From Durusdinium trenchii (Eukaryota > Sar > Dinophyceae > Suessiales > Symbiodiniaceae), in NCBI GenBank assembly GCA_963970005.1, contig CAXAMN010021112.1, positions 2,213,786 through 2,277,785 of the forward strand: a stretch of 64,000 nucleotides of DNA. The letters run 5' to 3'. A program made the translations under genes and the position numbers. Every line of letters begins with the position of its first letter. Position 1 is the stretch's first letter. Of this stretch, positions 58,997 through 64,000 are shown piece after piece. The notes under the pieces are model-generated. The model did no database searches. It worked only from the letters and a program-made list of their open reading frames with translations, and was not told the DNA's origin.

Positions 58997-59103
58997 CCCT
59001 ATGGATCCAGTCATACCTTCTCAGCAGGTGATGTGTTCGACACCGCTATGTAGGTGCCAGAGGAGGGTGCAGTCGTGCCGAACCTGTGGATCCATATGGA
59101 TCC
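58997..59103. repeat. Family B element
   Basis: TATGGATCCAGTCATACCTT at the left, GTGCCGAACCTGTGGATCCA with TA at the right. Confidence 0.85.
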
Positions 59104-59139
59104 AAATAGATAGTTACTGGTGGGCTTCCGCCCTTTTTA

Positions 59140-59270
59140 CACACCGATGGTGCCGACCTGAACGAACGGCAGCTCTTCGTGTCTTCACTGAGCCTCGAGA
59201 GGCGTCGGACCCTCCGTTCGAACGGAGCGTCGGCCGGACCGGTGGGTTTCGAGTCGAATGGTATACTGTA
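59140..59270 (+). CDS. Exon candidate between two family B copies
   Basis: ERTAALRVFTEPREASDPPF then ERSVGRTGGFRVEW. The frame continues into the repeats on both sides. The minus frame 59046-59513 opposes it. Confidence 0.3.
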
Positions 59271-59284
59271 CTGGATTACTGCCC

Positions 59285-59376
59285 TTGGCCTCCAAGTACC
59301 TTCGTTTCGAATGTGTTTGAGGTGGGTGCCAGGCTCCAAATCCCTTCTGAGGAGGTACGACTGGAGGTGTAGGGTA
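59285..59376. repeat. Family B element
   Basis: GGCCTCCAAGTACCTTCGTT at the left, GGAGGTACGACTGGAGGTGT, AGGG at the right. Confidence 0.88.
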
Positions 59377-59424
59377 GTGACCGGTGAAGAGTGGTGAACC
59401 AGATCCGACTGCCCCGAATGGCCG

Positions 59425-59643
59425 GTGCTTGTTGAGAAAGGTGTGGTTTGGGTCATAGAGCTTGGCCGTTCAGCGTGGCAGCGGAGGGGGCCGCGTGGCC
59501 GCGTGAGTTCCAAAGAAGCTGCGCGACTGCCGCGAGGTTTCTCGGATCAGAATAGCAGACAACATCAGACAACCCATTCATTCAAACCAGGTGGGACACC
59601 AATCAGAGGGATACTATTTACCAATCAGATGGGCCATGAATGA
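59425..59643 (+). CDS. Exon candidate, Arg/Ser-rich
   Basis: GRSAWQRRGPRGRVSSKEAA, RLPRGFSDQNSRQHQTTHSF, stop at 59641. Best in its middle third. Confidence 0.35.
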   Translation: MLVEKGVVWVIELGRSAWQRRGPRGRVSSKEAARLPRGFSDQNSRQHQTTHSFKPGGTPIRGILFTNQMGHE

Positions 59644-59696
59644 GTTGACGAACTCCGAAGCACACTTTTAACTGTTATTTTTTGATCATTTTGCAG

Positions 59697-60112
59697 AACA
59701 GCGCAGTGTTCCTCGGACGAGCCGCACTCTTTGTTGATCTCGGAGTAGAGAGAGCAGCAACGGCGGAAGAGCCGCACACATTTGGTTTTCACATGATTTC
59801 ATCTACCAGTACCTTCCAACAGGTGGTTTTGGGACAGCCCCTTAACCTCTATTTATAGACACCCCTTGGAAGGTCCTTGTACTGGTCTTTGTTTTCTACC
59901 TGTTTGTTAGGTCGGTCGGTCGGACTTCGAGGCCAAAACAGACACAGACCAACGACTGTCTCCGTGCGCGGGTTCCGGCGCACAGCTCATTTTCCCATGG
60001 CCATGACGGCGATGATACCGCCCAATGTGATGCCGCCGAACGACCTGTCCTCCTTGCTACAGCCCCTTGGGCTGTTCGGTGTTTGCGTGGCGATGCGTGA
60101 CTCAGATGTGGT
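59697..60112 (+). CDS. Two exons flanking a family D intron
   Basis: Exon 59697-59784 (acceptor TTGATCATTTTGCAG, phase 0): NSAVFLGRAALFVDLGVERA, ATAEEPHTF, then TTTG|GTTTTC, phase 1. Exon 59911-60112 (acceptor TGTTTGTTAG) supplies GT to complete a Gly codon, then FRRTAHFPMAMTAMIPPNVM, PPNDLSSLLQPLGLFGVCVA, with a donor near GATGTG|GTTTGC. The intron is 126 bp and carries element D2. No family recognised; the first exon has no ATG, so the gene starts upstream. Confidence 0.58.
59805..59886. mobile_element. Family D element D2 inside a predicted intron
   Basis: ACCAGTACCTTCCAA at the left, TTGGAAGGTCCTTGTACTGG at the right (one 4-base indel); shares AACCTCTATTTATAGACACC with D1. It starts 20 bp after the donor and ends 24 bp before the acceptor. 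Confidence 0.75.
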
Positions 60113-60207
60113 TTGCAGATGCTTGAGAAGTCTTCCCTTTCGCCGATAGCTTTGGATGGTAAGCTATTTCCTCGCCATGTGGGTATGGTATTGTTACGAT
60201 ATGTGTC

Positions 60208-60516
60208 TTGCTAGCTCCAGGCATGACATCCACAAAAGTTTTCGTGCTGGTTGTGTGCGTGTCCTACCTTGTGTTTTGGGGTGAATTCTATAGAGGACCT
60301 GTCTCCAGACAGTGGAGTTTGGTAGCAGTTGTAGCTGCTGTAGCTGCTTCCGAAGAGTCCCGTACCAGGTCTCCCTGCAGCAGAAGTGTCTCTGAAAGTC
60401 CTGCAACAAAAACCCCACTTTCAGTAACGGGCTGCAGCTCGGCCGTAGAAGTTGAGGTCCATAGAAGATTGGAACGAAGTGTCTCACCTTCAAGGTATAC
60501 CCTGGATGCGGTTTGA
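60208..60516 (+). CDS. ORF or exon, signal-anchor-like then Ser/Arg-rich
   Basis: TKVFVLVVCVSYLVFWGEFY, WSLVAVVAAVAASEESRTRS, then CSRSVSESPATKTPLSVTGC. The hydrophobic start could be a membrane anchor. The minus frame 60194-60493 opposes it. Confidence 0.4.
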   Translation: MLAPGMTSTKVFVLVVCVSYLVFWGEFYRGPVSRQWSLVAVVAAVAASEESRTRSPCSRSVSESPATKTPLSVTGCSSAVEVEVHRRLERSVSPSRYTLDAV

Positions 60517-60576
60517 GGCTTTCTGACTATTTCTGGCTTTGGAAGCAGAAGCGTTGTACAATGTTGTACATGTTCA

Positions 60577-61017
60577 ATGCCTAGATTCCTAGATCATCCT
60601 ACCTACCACCCACCTACCTGGATCTGCTGCTTTGGGCAGCACCTCCATCGCAGAAGCGGAGCAGAGCGGATCGCGGATCGCGCCGGAGGTCTCGGTGATC
60701 AGTGGTGTTTTGCACACGGGTGGGACCACCGAACCCGTTTTGGCAGTGGTTCTTTCTTTATGTTCCCGGTATCCAAAGAGGTCAATTTGGCTTCGAGGTA
60801 TTTAGCTAATGGCCTAAACTCAACTGTTGCATTGTTCCTCAGGATTGTGCCTCGTTCCGCCGGCAGGTTCCGGCTTCCGGCGAACGGGGGACCGTTACAT
60901 CGGACCTGGCGACTCGTCGACCTTGCGACTTCCAAGGCCCTGGGCCGTTCAAGTTCTGAAGCTCTGCTTGAAGCCACTTGGATGAGCTGTGAAGGGGTGC
61001 TGTGTTTGAGGTCCTAA
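60577..61017 (+). CDS. ORF or exons, 146 codons
   Basis: RSGAERIADRAGGLGDQWCF in the first half; after a CCTCAG at 60841, RIVPRSAGRFRLPANGGPLH, TWRLVDLATSKALGRSSSEA and TAA at 61015. The second half is the stronger part. Confidence 0.42.
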   Translation: MPRFLDHPTYHPPTWICCFGQHLHRRSGAERIADRAGGLGDQWCFAHGWDHRTRFGSGSFFMFPVSKEVNLASRYLANGLNSTVALFLRIVPRSAGRFRLPANGGPLHRTWRLVDLATSKALGRSSSEALLEATWMSCEGVLCLRS

Positions 61018-61029
61018 CTGCAGCCATGT

Positions 61030-61260
61030 TTGTTATTCTTGGGCACCTGTAACTCTCTTTTGATTGGCACAACAGAGTGTATGCCTCGGCCCTTTGACAG
61101 CATCTACTTCGGGGAAACCAACGGTGTTTGTTGCTCCGTTTGTGTCGCCACAGAGCAGCCGACTGGTCGGCGGCCTCGAACCGACCCGGGGAACCCCTGG
61201 CCCCAATCGGGGCCGCTGCAGGTCGGTTCAGGTCCGGTGAAGTCTCCGGGGTCTCCCTAT
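61030..61260 (+). CDS. Exon candidate, Cys/Pro-rich
   Basis: PRPFDSIYFGETNGVCCSVC then ATEQPTGRRPRTDPGNPWPQ. The frame stays open to 61431, but the last part (61290-61360) is AT-rich. Confidence 0.38.
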
Positions 61261-61360
61261 TTCCGTAAGAGACACACCCATGGTTTTACGATATATGATG
61301 TGATTGGAACATTCATATTCATGTTGTGTTTGTTTCATGTTTTTTTGGTTTTTACTGGTG

Positions 61361-61612
61361 TTACACCCGTGTCACATCGTTTGATGCCGCTTCTTCGAAG
61401 ACCTCGCGCGCCTTCGCACGCTGAGGAATGATTCGGAGGAGTCTGCCCGAGGCTTCTTGCACTTCTTGGTGCGCCTTGGATGAATGTTGCACGCTCTTAT
61501 AGGAGGCCAGTGCCCGTTTCAAGGGCCTTTCAATCTTTTGGAAGGACTGCGAGGTTTCTGACAAATGCCGTGAGAGTGGCACATTCCAGATGGATCGGAA
61601 GGGTTTGGGCAA
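61361..61612 (-). CDS. ORF or exon, helical
   Basis: From ATG 61612: TSQSFQKIERPLKRALASYK, SVQHSSKAHQEVQEASGRLL, RIIPQRAKAREVFEEAASND and a stop at 61361. Long amphipathic helices, likely coiled coil. It diverges from the plus ORF starting at 61590. Confidence 0.5.
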   Translation of the reverse strand: MPKPFRSIWNVPLSRHLSETSQSFQKIERPLKRALASYKSVQHSSKAHQEVQEASGRLLRIIPQRAKAREVFEEAASNDVTRV

Positions 61613-62039
61613 AGGAGAAGGGATGGGTCAGTTTCACTCAATTGCTGCGCTTCCCACTCACGTGGCCTCTCCCGGACTCGGACTTACCTCTCAGCACCAA
61701 CACGCGGCACCCACCGATTTGTTTGAAGCGAACTGGGAGGGTCCAAACATCGAGGAACTACAAGTTACCGGATGGGCATCACATCCAGCAGCTGCTTGGT
61801 GGATTCGAGTTTCAGACCGAGAAGAGGGGCTGCTTGTGCATATAAGGGTTGTTGACGCCGACCCCGTGGGGTCCCGGAACGAACGAGCATGTGAAGAGAA
61901 GGTGGAAGTCCTGCCCCGGTCATCTCCAAAAGGGGACCACTGTTTGAAGGGAGGCAGGCTTTGTTGGCGGCTTTGTGAGTTAAAGACCCCGCTTTGTTCG
62001 GCCGGGAGGCCCCTTAGATGGCGGGCGGCGCCCCCTTAG
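61590..62039 (+). CDS. ORF or exon, 149 codons
   Basis: From ATG 61590: GMGQFHSIAALPTHVASPGL, TDLFEANWEGPNIEELQVTG, AAAWWIRVSDREEGLLVHIR and VVDADPVGSRNERACEEKVE; a Trp-containing end, TAG at 62037. Globular composition in the middle; the last 30 residues may be intron. Confidence 0.5.
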   Translation: MDRKGLGKGEGMGQFHSIAALPTHVASPGLGLTSQHQHAAPTDLFEANWEGPNIEELQVTGWASHPAAAWWIRVSDREEGLLVHIRVVDADPVGSRNERACEEKVEVLPRSSPKGDHCLKGGRLCWRLCELKTPLCSAGRPLRWRAAPP

Positions 62040-62491
62040 ATTGCAGACATCTTTCCAAAAAGGGGATCCAACACCCCAAGCAGTTCAGACCCGAAGACGC
62101 GCGAATTCGCATCGCTTCGGCGGACGTCCGATCCGATGCTGAAGACGGGTGAAGTCCGTTCGGTGGCCGTTCTTGTGAAGTCCGTCGTTGGGTTTCACAA
62201 GAACATCACCAGGACCATCACGAGACTGAGAGATGTCAGCCTGCAACTGAACCAACATCATCCTGGATGGGCTCTGATTTTACAGTAGGATAGACCATGA
62301 TAGACCCAAGTGATACTATCGATTTCACCCCCCACATGGGAACTGAACTGCTGGATGTCACTTTGTTGAGTGATAGGCCAGTTTGTCAGTAAATGGCTTG
62401 CCCAAAGGACTGCTAGAAGATGGTCCCAGCTATGCCCAGTGGTTGTTGTTTTTGGTTTTTGAACATGGTCGGCGCCAGTTCTTGGGTAATC

Positions 62492-62552
62492 TATATATCC
62501 CAAACACTCCATGTCTGTCACACCTCCATGGAATATCCCAAACACTCCGTCG
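62492..62552. repeat. Family C ends, two tandem copies (C5)
   Basis: ATATCCCAAACACTCCATG and ATATCCCAAACACTCCG, 42 bp apart. The second ends 15 bp before the acceptor at 62567. Confidence 0.7.
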
Positions 62553-62567
62553 CGTATACGTCGACAG

Positions 62568-62792
62568 GTCTGTTCAGACGGGGCGCCCCTCGCTTCACGC
62601 CATCGCGCGCCCATCGCTTCGGTGTGGAAAAACGGGAAGTTCGTACCTGTGTTTCAGATCGGTCGATCGTCGCTGGTCCGGAGTGAAGCTGAGAACCAAG
62701 CTGATCTCCATCTCAACCATGAACAGACCCATGGACCGGACGGCCATGGTACCACGCGGCCGTTCCTGGCCACGCCCTGCCGTCCAGTATGA
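62568..62792 (+). CDS. Terminal exon
   Basis: After ACGTCGACAG, phase 0: APIASVWKNGKFVPVFQIGR, SSLVRSEAENQADLHLNHEQ, THGPDGHGTTRPFLATPCRP and TGA at 62790. Two other plus frames are open but less natural. Confidence 0.48.
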   Translation, partial: VCSDGAPLASRHRAPIASVWKNGKFVPVFQIGRSSLVRSEAENQADLHLNHEQTHGPDGHGTTRPFLATPCRPV

Positions 62793-63115
62793 AGAGCGGA
62801 AACTGGAGGAAGGGAAGAAAGGAACATTGTATATAACCTACTACTACCCAGTCTGTGGATAACCTTAGTGTGTTTTCGGGGGATTGGTTTCCCCACTAAA
62901 TATGAACAGATAGAAACAGGATGCAAAAGTATGAAGAGGGTTAGCCTGTTATTTTTTCCAGAGAAACACTCAGCCACACCTCTGGGCCACAGAGACCTGG
63001 TCTAAAGCCAACTCTGGCATGATAAATCTGACAACGTTTCTTCGGTTTCATGCACTTCTACCAGATCTTAATACATTCTACCAACTCAAGAGACTTCAGT
63101 CTTTAATTCGACACC

Positions 63116-63463
63116 ATGAACCAAGCACATCGAGCCACTGCACCCCTCCCTGCCGACCTCCACGCCAAACCCCTGTGCGACGATGTCTTCGATGTCTGAG
63201 GTTCATCAATCATCCGCACCATGGGATGCTGGAGACTCGGGCAGAAATTCCGCCTTTTTTTCGGAGGGAAACCGCTACCCGTTCGTTACTCCGTAGACCC
63301 CCAAAAAAGGGCTGTTTCGTCGGTCGAGGGGCGAAAGAACAAGTCCCATGTGTTTGTTTTTGGGAGAAGACGACGAGTCAAGAGACTCAGAGAAGCTGGA
63401 GATCCTGAACATGACATGGACCTCGCATGGAGATCATGTTGGATTTGTGCGGATATTCAGTAG
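63116..63463 (+). CDS. Small two-exon gene
   Basis: Exon 63116-63184 (ACACCATG start): MNQAHRATAPLPADLHAKPL, CDD. Exon 63245-63463 (acceptor CTCGGGCAG): KFRLFFGGKPLPVRYSVDPQ, KRAVSSVEGRKNKSHVFVFG, RRRRVKRLREAGDPEHDMDL and TAG at 63461. Phase 0, about 95 residues; the donor at 63193 gives 98. The basic RRRRVKR stretch could be a nuclear signal. A single ORF from ATG 63221 is the alternative start. Confidence 0.52.
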
Positions 63464-63552
63464 GTTGGATCTGGGTGACCTGCAGGTTTGTGCATGACCT
63501 AAGTATTTGTTGCCGGATAGTGCGTAGTAGCAGGATCCACCTGCTGATTAGC

Positions 63553-64000
63553 ATGGTACCATCCAGCGGATGGGATAGAGAATGGCAACGGCTTCAAGCC
63601 AAGATCATTATCAAGACTTCTGAACGTGAACAAGAGGATCACCACCGATATGCTATTTGCATATGTTTGCTGATTAGCATTTTGTTGCTTTATGCACCAT
63701 GTTGTACCTTCTCAAGCCATTGGCCACCAGAACATCACGTGTCGCGCGCCGGTTCCAACCAACCACAACTATACAAGGTGGTGCAAGGGGTCCGTGAGGA
63801 GCGAGACACGAGTTCGAGACCCAGAGAAGATGTGTGTCAAGTGTGTGTTTGTTTGTTTGTTTGGTTGTTTGTTTGGTTGTTTGCTTGCTTGTTTGTTTGT
63901 TTGGTTGTTTGTCTGTTTGCTTGCTTGTTTGGTTGTTTGGTTGTTTGTTTGTTTGGTTGTTTGGTTGTTTGCTTGCTTGTTTGTTTGTTTGGTTGTTTGT
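63553..64000 (+). CDS. First exon of a gene running off the window
   Basis: ATG 63553 opens a frame with no stop to the window end. MVPSSGWDREWQRLQAKIII, a charged part, then RYAICICLLISILLLYAPCC (a membrane helix), a Pro/His linker and VVQGVREERDTSSRPREDVC. A donor TGTCAA|GTGTGT at 63840 (96 codons, phase 0) is likelier than coding through the GTTT repeat. Confidence 0.55.
   Translation, partial: MVPSSGWDREWQRLQAKIIIKTSEREQEDHHRYAICICLLISILLLYAPCCTFSSHWPPEHHVSRAGSNQPQLYKVVQGVREERDTSSRPREDVCQVCVCLFVWLFVWLFACLFVCLVVCLFACLFGCLVVCLFGCLVVCLLVCLFGCL
63841..64000. repeat. (GTTT/GGTT/GCTT)n microsatellite to the right edge
   Basis: TTTGTTTGTTTGGTTGTTTG and variants over 160 bp. Confidence 0.95.

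Noticed and set aside
63841-64000. Telomeric or CRISPR-like repeat at the window edge
   Set aside because: Units are GTTT/GGTT/GCTT in irregular order: neither TTTAGGG telomere nor spaced direct repeats with unique spacers.

Overview
The window looks like nuclear DNA of a dinoflagellate, most likely Symbiodiniaceae. This is inferred from architecture and one recognisable protein family, not from a marker gene. Open frames are short, GC-rich at third codon positions, and bounded by AG|...|GT signals. One intron in the best gene starts with GC instead of GT (21435-21510). Most of the rest is intron or intergenic sequence filled with short inverted-repeat elements and microsatellites. I see no rRNA, tRNA, spliced-leader gene, CRISPR array, or bacterial or viral gene organisation. 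A 10-base N gap lies at 27698-27707.

Layout: 0-8 kb holds scattered exon candidates on both strands. From 9 to 15 kb, plus-strand exons with ankyrin-like helices and a Gly/Lys-rich segment suggest one or two genes. The clearest gene, 20485-22909 (+), has five exons in phase and encodes a 568-residue multi-pass membrane protein with SHSW / FLDKICIHQ / LWCMFELA motifs. A two-exon minus gene (29768-30456) and a five-exon plus chain (31822-34330) follow. From 34 to 64 kb, plus-strand exons are dense, with a few minus exons (41.6, 54.0, 61.4 kb). Small or partial models are at 50768-51286, 59697-60112, 63116-63463 and 63553 to the right edge.

The most interesting structure is repeated. At least seven families of roughly 60-170 bp inverted-repeat elements (called A-I here) lie inside predicted introns, often with an element end at or within a few bases of a splice site. 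In several cases joining the flanking exons keeps the frame. This fits introner-like elements, meaning transposons that create introns. Such elements are known in dinoflagellates; whether these families are described cannot be judged here.

Splice sites were placed by eye from signals and phase. Most single-exon calls have no recognised family, and several overlap plausible frames on the other strand; the entries say so.
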